A DNA stretch of 64,000 nucleotides, from NCBI GenBank assembly GCA_964408805.1, contig CAYPAV010000002.1:186001-250000 (forward strand), read 5' to 3'. Each line of letters starts with the position of its first letter. Positions within the stretch are counted from its first letter, which is position 1. The notes beneath the pieces were generated by a model. It had not been told where the DNA came from, did no database searches, and worked only from the letters and a program-made list of their open reading frames with translations. The position numbers were made by a program, and so were the translations under genes. The stretch is from CAYPAV01 sp964408805 (lineage in GTDB: Bacteria; Pseudomonadota; Alphaproteobacteria; UBA8366). Below are positions 29,752-37,411 of the stretch, one piece after another.

Positions 29752-30486
29752 TCAATGCGCCTTTCTGAGTTCGACGATCACGACATTCGCGAACAGCCAA
29801 AAGACGATCAGCGTGGTGAAGAACACCATGTCCCGCAACTCGATGACACCCTTCGTGACCGCGTTGAAATGCGTGAGAAAACTAAAGGACGCGATCGTCT
29901 CGACCAGAATTTCGGGCGCCCAAACGCGGAAAAAATTCAAGACGAGGTCGATCCCGCTCATGGTGAACAGGAAACAGGCCGTCGCCGCCACGATGAAGGC
30001 GATGACCTGATTCTTGGTAAGGGCCGAGAGGCAGGACCCGATCGAAAGAAACGCCCCCGCCATCAAAAAGCTCCCCGCATAGCTCGTCACGATGACCCCG
30101 TTGTCGGGCTCACCGAGGACGTTGACGGTGATCCAAACGGGAAACGTCAGCCCCAGCGCAATGCCGGCGAAGGCCCAGGCGGCGAGATACTTGCCGATCA
30201 CGGCCTCCGTCGCCGAGATCGGCAAGGTCATCAAGTTCTCGATGGTGCCGGTCTTTCGCTCCTCCGCCCAGAGACGCATCGAAATCGCCGGAATGAACAG
30301 AAGGTAGAGCCAGGGATGATAGGAGAAGAATGCTTCCAAATCCGCCTGTCCCCGGGTGAAAAAGCCGCCCATGTAAAATGTGAACGCGCCGGTCAGGGCC
30401 AGGAAGACCACGATGAAGACGAAGGCGACCGGTGTCGAAAAGTAACTTTTGAGTTCGCGCTTCGCGATGATCCGAACGTTACGCAT
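29752..30486 (-). CDS. ABC-2 type transporter permease (GldF-like)
   Basis: 244 residues from the ATG at 30486 (MRNVRIIAKRELKSYFSTP), the usual GldF/ABC-2 N-terminus; the frame is open 11 codons further. Six hydrophobic segments. RLWAEERKTGTIENLMTLPI is the conserved cytoplasmic loop that contacts the ATPase. Its start overlaps the ATPase stop by 8 bases and its stop abuts the GldG-like start. Confidence 0.9.
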   Translation of the reverse strand: MRNVRIIAKRELKSYFSTPVAFVFIVVFLALTGAFTFYMGGFFTRGQADLEAFFSYHPWLYLLFIPAISMRLWAEERKTGTIENLMTLPISATEAVIGKYLAAWAFAGIALGLTFPVWITVNVLGEPDNGVIVTSYAGSFLMAGAFLSIGSCLSALTKNQVIAFIVAATACFLFTMSGIDLVLNFFRVWAPEILVETIASFSFLTHFNAVTKGVIELRDMVFFTTLIVFWLFANVVIVELRKAH

Positions 30487-31432
30487 CGGCGCCCTCTTCG
30501 GTGATGTCGCGAAAAACATCGTCGAGCGAGCCGTTCTCGACCGTCATCTCGTCGATCTCCAGGCCTTCGGCGCGAATCCAAGCGCCGACATCGGAGGCCA
30601 GGTTCCGGCCATCCCGCGCCAAAAGACGCACGCGATCTCCATCGTTTCCGTCCTCGACCGAGGCCACCGAAATTACACCGGGGATCGCCTCGACGGCGCC
30701 CGCCAGACGTTCGGTTGTCGCGGCCGGGCCGGTAAGAAGAACCGCATTGTGTCTTCCGTCGCGGCGGCGAAGCTCTTCCGGCGTTCCGTCGGCCAGCAAG
30801 CGACCGCGCGCGATCACCACCGCGCGGCTGCACACCGCATCGACCTCTTCCAGGATATGGGTCGATATCACGATCGCCTTGTCCTTCGCCATCTCGCGAA
30901 TCAGCGTTCGAACGTGGCGTTTCTGGTTGGGGTCGAGGCCGTCGGTCGGCTCGTCGAGGATCAGGACCGGCGGATCGTGAATCATCGATTGGGCCAGCCC
31001 GACCCGGCGTTTGTATCCCTTGGAGAGGGTTTCGATCCGCTGTCGGAGGACCTCCTCGAGGGAGACCACCTCGACGATGCGGTGCACGCGGCGGCGCTTC
31101 TCCGCGCCGTCGAATCCCCTGATCTCGGCGATGAATTCGAGATAGGCCTTGGTCGTCATATCGCCGTAGGTCGCGGCCCCTTCCGGCAGGAACCCAATGT
31201 TGCGACGGACGGCGACGGGCGCCTCCAGCACATCATGTCCGCAGACCAAGGCCGTGCCGGCGGTCGGCTCCATGAAGCCCGCGATCATCCGCATGGTCGT
31301 CGTCTTTCCAGCACCGTTCGGCCCCAGAAATCCGAGCACCTCGCCCGATCCAACGGATAGCGAGACGTCGTCGACGGCGGTCAAATCGCCGAAGCGTTTT
31401 GTCAAACCCTGTAGTTCGATCAACCCGGACAT
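30479..31432 (-). CDS. ABC transporter ATP-binding protein (GldA-like)
   Basis: 317 residues. Walker A GPNGAGKTTT (about 38-47), signature LSKGYKRRVGLAQ (about 134-146), Walker B VLILDEPTDGLDP (about 154-166) and the switch His in ISTHILEEVD are all intact. The C-terminal 90 residues form the extra domain typical of ABC-2 exporter ATPases. First gene of the operon ATPase-permease-GldG-DUF4340. Confidence 0.93.
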   Translation of the reverse strand: MSGLIELQGLTKRFGDLTAVDDVSLSVGSGEVLGFLGPNGAGKTTTMRMIAGFMEPTAGTALVCGHDVLEAPVAVRRNIGFLPEGAATYGDMTTKAYLEFIAEIRGFDGAEKRRRVHRIVEVVSLEEVLRQRIETLSKGYKRRVGLAQSMIHDPPVLILDEPTDGLDPNQKRHVRTLIREMAKDKAIVISTHILEEVDAVCSRAVVIARGRLLADGTPEELRRRDGRHNAVLLTGPAATTERLAGAVEAIPGVISVASVEDGNDGDRVRLLARDGRNLASDVGAWIRAEGLEIDEMTVENGSLDDVFRDITEEGADA

Positions 31433-31547
31433 GATGTCGGGTCACCCCCCATTGAAAATCGGCGAGGAAGGATAAACCCCGTTTCGCCGGATTTTTCAAT
31501 AGGCTAGATGGACGGATAGCCGGGCCGGCTCGCGCCGGCGACGGTGA

Positions 31548-31661
31548 TCAACGGTTTTGGCTATCGCCTGTCGAATCGTGACTGCAATAAGCAATAACGA
31601 TCATGAACAGTACGGCGGCGCCGCCTGCCAAACAAAGATACGCGATTTCACCGGTCGACAT
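31548..31661 (-). CDS. Small single-TM membrane protein, 37 residues
   Basis: An ORF from the ATG at 31661 to a TGA at 31548. It begins MSTGEIAYLCLAGGAAV, followed by FMIVIAY and a polar tail ending GDSQNR. Residues 5-26 form one hydrophobic helix. A strong ribosome site, GGGAGGGG, lies 3-10 bases before the ATG, and an FNR-like box is centred 66 bases upstream. Coding is supported by the ribosome site, the helix and the promoter geometry; I know no named family. Small subunits of respiratory oxidases have this shape, but that is speculation. Confidence 0.6.
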   Translation of the reverse strand: MSTGEIAYLCLAGGAAVLFMIVIAYCSHDSTGDSQNR

Positions 31662-31692
31662 GGACCCCTCCCATAACATTGTTGTCGGCCGA

Positions 31693-31698
31693 AGATTA
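31693..31698 (-). promoter_or_regulatory. Candidate -10 element for the small membrane protein
   Basis: TAATCT on the minus strand (31698 to 31693). If transcription starts near 31686, the FNR-like box centre lies at -41.5, the class II activator position. The hexamer is only a partial match to TATAAT. The resulting leader would be about 24 bases with the ribosome site inside it. Confidence 0.4.
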
Positions 31699-31720
31699 GG
31701 TCGTCGTCCAGCGCGGTGCC

Positions 31721-31734
31721 TTGATCTAGGTCAA
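31721..31734. promoter_or_regulatory. FNR/FixK-type binding site
   Basis: TTGATCTAGGTCAA matches the FNR/Anr/FixK consensus TTGAT-N4-ATCAA at 9 of 10 positions. It lies between the divergent small membrane protein (minus) and the UGSC selenoprotein gene (plus). Its spacing suits class II activation of the small gene; on the plus side it is 77 bases before the ATG. It suggests control by oxygen or redox state for one or both genes. Confidence 0.6.
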
Positions 31735-31810
31735 TTGGGCGCGTTGCTTTCCCGTTCCGGTGACGCGTGCTATTTTTCGGTACGGGAAGTCAATTAGGGA
31801 AAGAAGGAAA

Positions 31811-33559
31811 ATGGACGCCTTGGAAATATTCGATCCGACCGGCGCCACGGAGGTGACGAAGCTGCATGCCGAGCGCCTCGGTTCGTTGTCGGGCAAGACA
31901 ATCGGTTTCATCTCGAACGACATGTGGCAAGCGCACCGGATGTTGCCGCTGCTGCGTGATTGGATCTCGGAGCACCACCCGGACACGACACTGATCGCCG
32001 AGGACGAGTTTCCGATGGGATCGACCGAGATCGATACCGAGGAGGCGGTCGACGCGTTGGAGGCGCGCGGTGTCGACGCGGTCGTTGTCGCCAACGCCTC
32101 TTGAGGCGCCTGCGCAACCGCATGCGGCCGTGCTGCCGCTCGTATAGAAAGCAGGGGTATTCCCACCGTTACACTGGCTCGCGACGAGTTCATCGGCGTC
32201 CTCTACAACGCCGCCGCGGGTCTTGGATTCGACCGCGAATTGTCGATGGTGAGCTTTCCCATCGCACCCTTCCTGGTCGATAGCGACCTCACGCCGATTT
32301 CGGAAAAAGCCGCGGACTTCGCCGACGGCCTGACGGCGTGGCAACCAAGCGCCACGGAAACCGGCTTGAACGAACCGCCCAAGGTGCGCATCGAAGCCAA
32401 CGGCTACGAAGCCGCCCTGGATCAGATGAACCGGATGTTCCTCACCAATACCTGGGGAGACGGGCTGCCGATCAACGCGCCGACCGGGGAACGGGTGGAT
32501 TGGGTCCTGAAGGGCACCGATTTGGCGCGCGACCATGTGGTCGGAAAGATCATGCCGAAGGGCGGGATCGCCACCGTCGAGACGATTGCCGTCTCGCTCG
32601 CCATGGCGGGCGGGCGTCCGGAATATCTTCCGGTCCTGATCGCCGCCGTCGATGCCTTTCTCGACCCCGCCCTGGAACATGACAAGCTTCAGGCGACGTC
32701 GGGCAGCACTTTCCCGGTGGTGATCGTGAACGGGCCGATTGCGAAACAGATCCGCTTGAATTCGGGCTTCGGCCTGCTGGGCCCCGACCCGCAGCATCCC
32801 GCTGGGGCCAGTCTGGGGCGGGCCCTTCGGCTGTTGCAGCAGAATGTCGGTGGCGCGCTTCCCGGTGTCGGCACGATGTCGATCTTCGGCGGCATGCGTT
32901 ACACGAACGCTGTCTTCGCCGAGGACGAGGACGGTCTGCCGGAAGGCTGGAAACCGGTCGGCGAGGAGCAATCGGGCGCCAAGCCGGGAGCCAACACGGT
33001 TACCCTATACGTCGCCACGGGTGCTTCGAACATCGTCCGCCGCGGGGTTGGCAAGGAAGAACTGATGGAGGAGGCGGAGCAAAGTCTCCACCGGGTCGCT
33101 GGTTTCTTGGGTAGCCCTTGCGTTCATTACGCGCAAGGCCATGCCACCGGCACGCCGGGGGCGCTGCTGATCCCGCGCCCGGTGGCGATGCAGCTCAACA
33201 ATCTCGGCTGGACCTCGAAGCAACAGATCAAGGAGTTCCTGTGGGAGCATTCGAAGATTCCACAATCCGAGATCAAGGAAACCGGCATGCATCAGTGGAT
33301 CGAAGCCGCCGCCCATCCGGATACGGTGGCCTCGGCGAACGATGATCCCTGGGCGGTCTCGAAGAGCGCGGATCAAATAATCGTGATCGTCGCGGGCGGA
33401 GCCCATCCGACCCATAATTTCTGGATGCAGGCAATGTCGCCGGCAGTGGTCTCCCGGGAAATTTCAATTCCCGGAAATATGGACGGGTTGGTCGCCGAAG
33501 CCGATTTGGAGATCGGCCCCGGCGGCGATATGTGCGTGATCGGCGGCGAAGAAGCCTAA
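31811..33559 (+). CDS. UGSC-family selenoprotein, selenocysteine at in-frame TGA (codon 98)
   Basis: Read through the TGA at 32102-32104, this is one 582-residue protein: the frame is continuous from the ATG at 31811 (AAGAAGGA upstream) to the TAA at 33559. The sequence around the TGA is VVVANAS-U-GACATACG, then RGIPTVTL: Sec98, Cys101 and Cys105. It fits the UGSC (seleno)protein family (U-G-x-C) and resembles the UxxCxxC region of glycine reductase GrdB. The domain before Sec is Rossmann-like (LSGKTIGFISNDMWQA). The C-terminal 400 residues (GDGLPINAPTGERVDW, IVNGPIAKQIRLNSG, ASLGRALRLLQQNVGG) form a second conserved domain of unknown function. Likely a redox enzyme. Without Sec it would be cut at 97 residues. 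selA and selB are in the window. Confidence 0.87.
32105..32139 (+). promoter_or_regulatory. SECIS-like hairpin downstream of the Sec codon
   Basis: GCGGC (32124-32128) pairs with GCCGC (32135-32139) around the 6-base loop CGTGCT. The loop begins 25 bases after the TGA and has G at its second position. Bacterial SECIS elements have a small apical loop with G among its first two bases, about 16-37 bases after the UGA. The stem is short but all G-C. Confidence 0.55.
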
Positions 33560-33572
33560 CGCCGCCGGCACG

Positions 33573-33962
33573 TCATGCCTTGGCGGCGGTCGCTTCCACC
33601 TCGATCAGCATGTCGGGCGAGGCGAGCCCGTCGATGATGAGAAGGGTGGAGGCCGGCAGGGTCGCGTCGCCGATGACCTTCTTTCGGGCCGCGCGATACC
33701 CCTCGATATGGCGCGGATCGGTCAGAAAGACCGTGAACTTGACGAGATCGCTCTTCCGCATGCCGTTCTCGCGCAGGCAAGCCAGGATATTGCGAAAGGC
33801 CTGCTCCGCCTGTTTGCGGATGCCGTCCTGGAGCTTGCCCTTGGCATCGACCCCGACCTGACCGGCCATCACCAGCCATTCCGCGTCACGCGGGACCTTG
33901 ACGCTATGGGAATAGGCGCCGAGCGGTTTATGCACTTTCTTCGGATTGACATGTTCGTTCAT
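33573..33962 (-). CDS. RidA family protein
   Basis: 129 residues of the YjgF/YER057c/UK114 trimeric fold. PLGAYSHSVKV near residue 13, VMAGQVGVDAKG (about 31) and the C-terminal DMLIEVEATA are family signatures. RidA proteins hydrolyse reactive enamines and imines such as 2-aminoacrylate; the Arg of the canonical C-terminal PRPxRxxV-type motif is not obvious here, so it is probably of another RidA subgroup. AGGGAG precedes the ATG. It is last in a minus operon behind the MetX-like gene (38-base gap). Confidence 0.88.
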   Translation of the reverse strand: MNEHVNPKKVHKPLGAYSHSVKVPRDAEWLVMAGQVGVDAKGKLQDGIRKQAEQAFRNILACLRENGMRKSDLVKFTVFLTDPRHIEGYRAARKKVIGDATLPASTLLIIDGLASPDMLIEVEATAAKA

Positions 33963-34000
33963 GGTCTGGAACTCCCTATCTTGGCGAGACGGCGTCCACC

Positions 34001-35017
34001 CTAAGCGAGGAGATCGCCGACCGCATTTCGTAAAATATCTTCGTCCTCGGGGTTAAGTACCGGGTTTCCGGCACGATGGCCCCAGAGCGAGTCAATGACC
34101 CGTAGTTCCGCGTTCGGCATCAAGGCCGTTTCCGCGGCACTGTCGTCGACGGTGAAGTAGAGGTCGGTCGAAGAGGGCATGATGATCGACCGGGCGGTAA
34201 TGGCACCGAGCGCCTTCTCGAGGTCGCCGTTGTAGATCTCGTTGTCGGCGATATCCGACTGCATCCAAGTCTCCAGGCTGGCCAATAGATCATGCGGGTC
34301 GCGGCGAAGAAAATTCGCCTCCCAGGACCGCACGATGAAATCCTCCAGCGAGGAGAAACCGACCGCCTCGTAGAGCCGCTCCCGGTAGAACGCCTGCGAC
34401 ATCGCCCAGCCCGCATAGACCCGCCCCATGGCGCGCAAGCCGCGGACCGGATGGGCATCGAAATGGTCGCCCCGCCAATGCGGGTCGCCGGTCAACGCGG
34501 CATGAACGCCTTGCAAGAACACCTTGTTGTGGATCGATGTCCGGGCCGAGCCGCAGATCGCGCAAATCCGCGCCACCCTGTCCGGATGAAGGGCCCCCCA
34601 ATGCAGACTTTGCTGAGCCCCCATCGACCAGCCATAGACCAAGGCCACGACGTCGACACCGAAGACCTCATCCAGCAGCCGGCGTTGTGCCTCGATATTG
34701 TCCCAATGGGTGAAGACGGGGGTTTGGTCCGGACCAAAGGGCAGCCCCATATTGCTCGGCGAGGACGAAAGGCCGTTGGTGAACATGTTCGGGATGACGA
34801 TAAACCAATCGGTCGGATCGAGCACGCGCCCGCGGCCGATCAGCCATTCGATATCGGTGTGCTGCGCGCCGTAGGAGGTCGGATAGAGAATGAGGTTTGA
34901 TTTGTCCGCCGCCAGATCGCCGTACGTCTGATAGGCCAGACTGGCAAGCGGCAGCGTGATGCCGCGCTGCAATTGAAAATTTTCGATCTCGAAGACGCCG
35001 TATTCCCGTTCGCTCAT
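34001..35017 (-). CDS. Alpha/beta-fold acyltransferase, homoserine O-acetyltransferase (MetX)-like
   Basis: 338 residues. YQTYGDLAADKSNLILYPTSY near the N-terminus and NMFTNGLSSSPSN follow the MetX fold. The nucleophile elbow is YGWSMGAQQSLHWG (about residues 125-138) with catalytic Ser; VIDSLWGHRAGNP near the end carries the catalytic His. The segment is shorter and diverged from true MetX, and the operon (CaiB, gamma-carbonic-anhydrase-like, RidA) is catabolic. It is therefore more likely a hydrolase or transferase on an unknown ester than a methionine gene. Confidence 0.78.
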   Translation of the reverse strand: MSEREYGVFEIENFQLQRGITLPLASLAYQTYGDLAADKSNLILYPTSYGAQHTDIEWLIGRGRVLDPTDWFIVIPNMFTNGLSSSPSNMGLPFGPDQTPVFTHWDNIEAQRRLLDEVFGVDVVALVYGWSMGAQQSLHWGALHPDRVARICAICGSARTSIHNKVFLQGVHAALTGDPHWRGDHFDAHPVRGLRAMGRVYAGWAMSQAFYRERLYEAVGFSSLEDFIVRSWEANFLRRDPHDLLASLETWMQSDIADNEIYNGDLEKALGAITARSIIMPSSTDLYFTVDDSAAETALMPNAELRVIDSLWGHRAGNPVLNPEDEDILRNAVGDLLA

Positions 35018-35029
35018 GGTGGATCCGCC

Positions 35030-35653
35030 CTACAAGATTGCCTCGGGATAGCGATCCCGGAACTCTCTCTCGAGATCGGCCTGCATCCCGTTGAACCAGT
35101 CTTGGTAATCGTCCCCCTCCCAGCCCCGATGGTCGCCGCGCGCGAACGCAAGCGCGTTCCAATGATAGATCATGGCGTTGCGGCGATTGGCGATGAAGTT
35201 GTTCCGCGTCTTGATCACCTTGCCCGGCACGCCGAGAACGACCGAATTATCCGGAATTTTCGTACCCTCTGGGATCACGCAATGGGCGCCGATGACGCAG
35301 TTCTCGCCGACCACCGCCCCATCCATGACCGTGGCGTTGATCCCGACGAGGGAATTCTCCCCGATGCGCGCGCCATGTACCGTCGCCCGGTGGGTGATCG
35401 AGCAGTAGTCGCCGATATGGGTCCCCATACCGGCACCCACATGGATCACGACATGGTCCTGCATATTCACATAGCGGCCGATCCGGACCTCTTGCGACTC
35501 CGCACGGATCACCGCATAGGGAAACATCGAGCAATCGGGCGCCAGCGAGATTTTCCCGTAAAGCCGCGCGGTCGGATCGATATAGGCCGGCGCCTCAATG
35601 TGGACCGCCGGACCGAAGGAGCCGCCCTGGGGCACCTCGGAACCATCATTCAT
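35030..35653 (-). CDS. Gamma-carbonic anhydrase/CaiE-like hexapeptide protein
   Basis: 207 residues from the ATG at 35653, overlapping the CoA transferase end by 8 bases. Left-handed beta-helix repeats are evident (YIDPTARLYGKISLAPDC, IGENSLVGINATVMDG). His residues in DHVVIHVG and CSITHRATVHG suit the zinc site of gamma carbonic anhydrases. CaiE and PaaY relatives accompany CoA metabolism genes, and here it follows a CaiB-type transferase. The frame is open further upstream but that part only shadows the transferase. Confidence 0.85.
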   Translation of the reverse strand: MNDGSEVPQGGSFGPAVHIEAPAYIDPTARLYGKISLAPDCSMFPYAVIRAESQEVRIGRYVNMQDHVVIHVGAGMGTHIGDYCSITHRATVHGARIGENSLVGINATVMDGAVVGENCVIGAHCVIPEGTKIPDNSVVLGVPGKVIKTRNNFIANRRNAMIYHWNALAFARGDHRGWEGDDYQDWFNGMQADLEREFRDRYPEAIL

Positions 35654-36836
35654 CGCCGAGCCCGCCCGCCGCGCGGAGCGCCGCGATCTCTTCGTCGTCC
35701 AGACCGGCTTCGGCAAGGATATCTTCGCTATGCTGACCCAGTTTCGGGGCACCGTGGCGTATCTTCGTGGGCGTGCCCTCGAACCGCGCCGCGGCCCGGC
35801 TCTGCCGCAACCGCCCGGCTTCGGGATGGTCCGATTCAACCAGAATCCCGCTATCGCGAATCTGGGGATGCTCGATCAATTTGCTCCGCGTCAGGACCGG
35901 GGCACAGGGCACGTGTTCTGCATCCAGCAGCGTCATCCACTCCGATGTGTTTCGCTCGATCAACGCACTTTGGATGAGTTCTAGGCGCTCGTTGATGTTG
36001 AGGTCGCGAAGTTCGGTCGTCTCGAAGCGCGGGTCGTCCAACCATTCCGGATTGCCCGTCGCCCGCGCTATTCCCGCCCATTGGGCGTTTGTCATGACCG
36101 AGACGCTCATATGCCCGTCCTTGGTCTCGTAAATGAGGTCGATAAAACTCGCGGCCCGCTGGGCGCTGACGTTCTTGCCCACATAGGTCTGTCCGCCCAT
36201 ATCGGTCGACCACATGAAGGCGAGCACCGAATCCAACATGGAAAGGCGGATATGCTGACCCTCTCCGGTCCGCTCGCGGGACAGCAGGCCCGCGGTCATG
36301 GCCTGGGCCGCCGTAACACTGGTCAGCTTGTCGGGCAAAACGGTGCGGATCAGCCGCGGCCGGTCCCGGTCAGATCCCGCTTGTACGGTGGCCAAGCCCG
36401 AGAGCGCCTGCACGATCGGATCGTAGACCGGCTTGCCGGAAAAGGGACCTTTCTCGCCGAAGCCGCTGATCGACAGATAGACGATATCCGGTTTCGCCGC
36501 GCGGACATCGTCATAGGCAATCCCGAGCCGCTCCACGACGCCAGGACGGTAATTCTGCACCATCGCATCGCAAGTCGCGGCGATGCGCATCAGCGCCACC
36601 TTTCCCTGCTCGTTCTTCAGATCGATGGCGATCGAGCGTTTGTTGCGATTGTTGTTGAGAAAGGTCGCCGAATGTCCCCCTTGGCGGTTGCCGGTCGACC
36701 GAACGAAATCACCAGTTCCCGGCGCCTCAACCTTGATCACGTCGGCACCCTGGTCGGCCATTATCATGGTCGAAAACGGTCCGGAGATGACGCTCGTCAG
36801 ATCGAGAATACGAAATCCGGTCAATGGTCCCGACAT
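35646..36836 (-). CDS. CaiB/BaiF family CoA transferase
   Basis: 396 residues from the ATG at 36836 (MSGPLTGFRILDLTSVISGP). The family III core is clear: MADQGADVIKVEAPGTGD (about 30-47), NNNRNKRSIAIDLKN, and the catalytic Asp in GKPVYDPIVQALSG. These enzymes move CoA between carboxylic acids through aspartyl-CoA intermediates. First gene of a four-gene operon with the CaiE-like, MetX-like and RidA genes; substrate unknown. Confidence 0.9.
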   Translation of the reverse strand: MSGPLTGFRILDLTSVISGPFSTMIMADQGADVIKVEAPGTGDFVRSTGNRQGGHSATFLNNNRNKRSIAIDLKNEQGKVALMRIAATCDAMVQNYRPGVVERLGIAYDDVRAAKPDIVYLSISGFGEKGPFSGKPVYDPIVQALSGLATVQAGSDRDRPRLIRTVLPDKLTSVTAAQAMTAGLLSRERTGEGQHIRLSMLDSVLAFMWSTDMGGQTYVGKNVSAQRAASFIDLIYETKDGHMSVSVMTNAQWAGIARATGNPEWLDDPRFETTELRDLNINERLELIQSALIERNTSEWMTLLDAEHVPCAPVLTRSKLIEHPQIRDSGILVESDHPEAGRLRQSRAAARFEGTPTKIRHGAPKLGQHSEDILAEAGLDDEEIAALRAAGGLGDE

Positions 36837-37000
36837 GTCAATTTTCCCCAATTTCTCCACGCTTGCGCCGCCATATGCGCCCTGGCGCAAAGAGCGTCAA
36901 GACGTCGCATTTCAACAAATCGTCATGCGCCCCATTGCTCTTGGCGGTACTTTCACCCAATATTCAATAAGTAATATTCCGTTCCCATGGGTCGAACTCA

Positions 37001-37330
37001 ATGGATATTCGCGTCGCGAAATTCGAAATCGGGCAGATCGTCAAGCACCGGGTCCACCCGTTCCGCGGCGTTATCTTCGATGTCGATCCCGGATTCGCCA
37101 ATACCGACGAATGGTGGGAATCAATCCCCGAGGATGTCCGTCCGCGCAAGGACCAGCCCTATTACCACTTGCTGGCGGAGAACGCGCAGGGACCGTACAT
37201 CGCCTATGTCTCCGAGCAGAACCTGCTGCCGGAGTACAACCCCGACCCCGTGTCGCACCCGGAAATCGGCACTTTTTTTAGGGGCTTGGAAGACGGTCGC
37301 TATGTCTCCCGACCTCGCGTGACGAACTAG
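37001..37330 (+). CDS. hspQ: Heat shock protein HspQ
   Basis: 109 residues, with the YccV/HspQ fold. KFEIGQIVKHRVHPFRGVIF (about 7-26) and DPGFANTDEWWESIP are hallmark segments. HspQ is a heat-induced factor and a specificity factor for Lon protease in enterics. A CTTGGC at 36940-36945 upstream could be a sigma-32 -35 element, but no clear -10 partner was found. Start ATG 37001 gives MDIRVAKFEIG. Confidence 0.9.
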   Translation: MDIRVAKFEIGQIVKHRVHPFRGVIFDVDPGFANTDEWWESIPEDVRPRKDQPYYHLLAENAQGPYIAYVSEQNLLPEYNPDPVSHPEIGTFFRGLEDGRYVSRPRVTN

Positions 37331-37411
37331 ACGCACCTCTTCCCGGACTTGACGCACCACCCAAGGCGGCGTCAGCATGGCCATTCCTTCCCACCGATCG
37401 CGGATTTCGCG

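Noticed and set aside
31603..31797. Plus-strand ORF of 64 codons in the intergenic region
   Set aside because: No ribosome site and no protein-like pattern; it lies opposite the better supported 37-codon membrane ORF.
31811..32104. A separate 97-codon ORF ending in TGA, with a second gene from 32240
   Set aside because: Both halves are in the same frame with coding-like sequence between them, and the TGA sits in a U-G-x-C context. A nonsense mutation is less likely because selA and selB are present and a SECIS-like hairpin follows.
36940..36980. Sigma-32 promoter before hspQ
   Set aside because: Only a CTTGGC hexamer is evident; no matching -10 element could be placed, so it is mentioned only in the hspQ entry.
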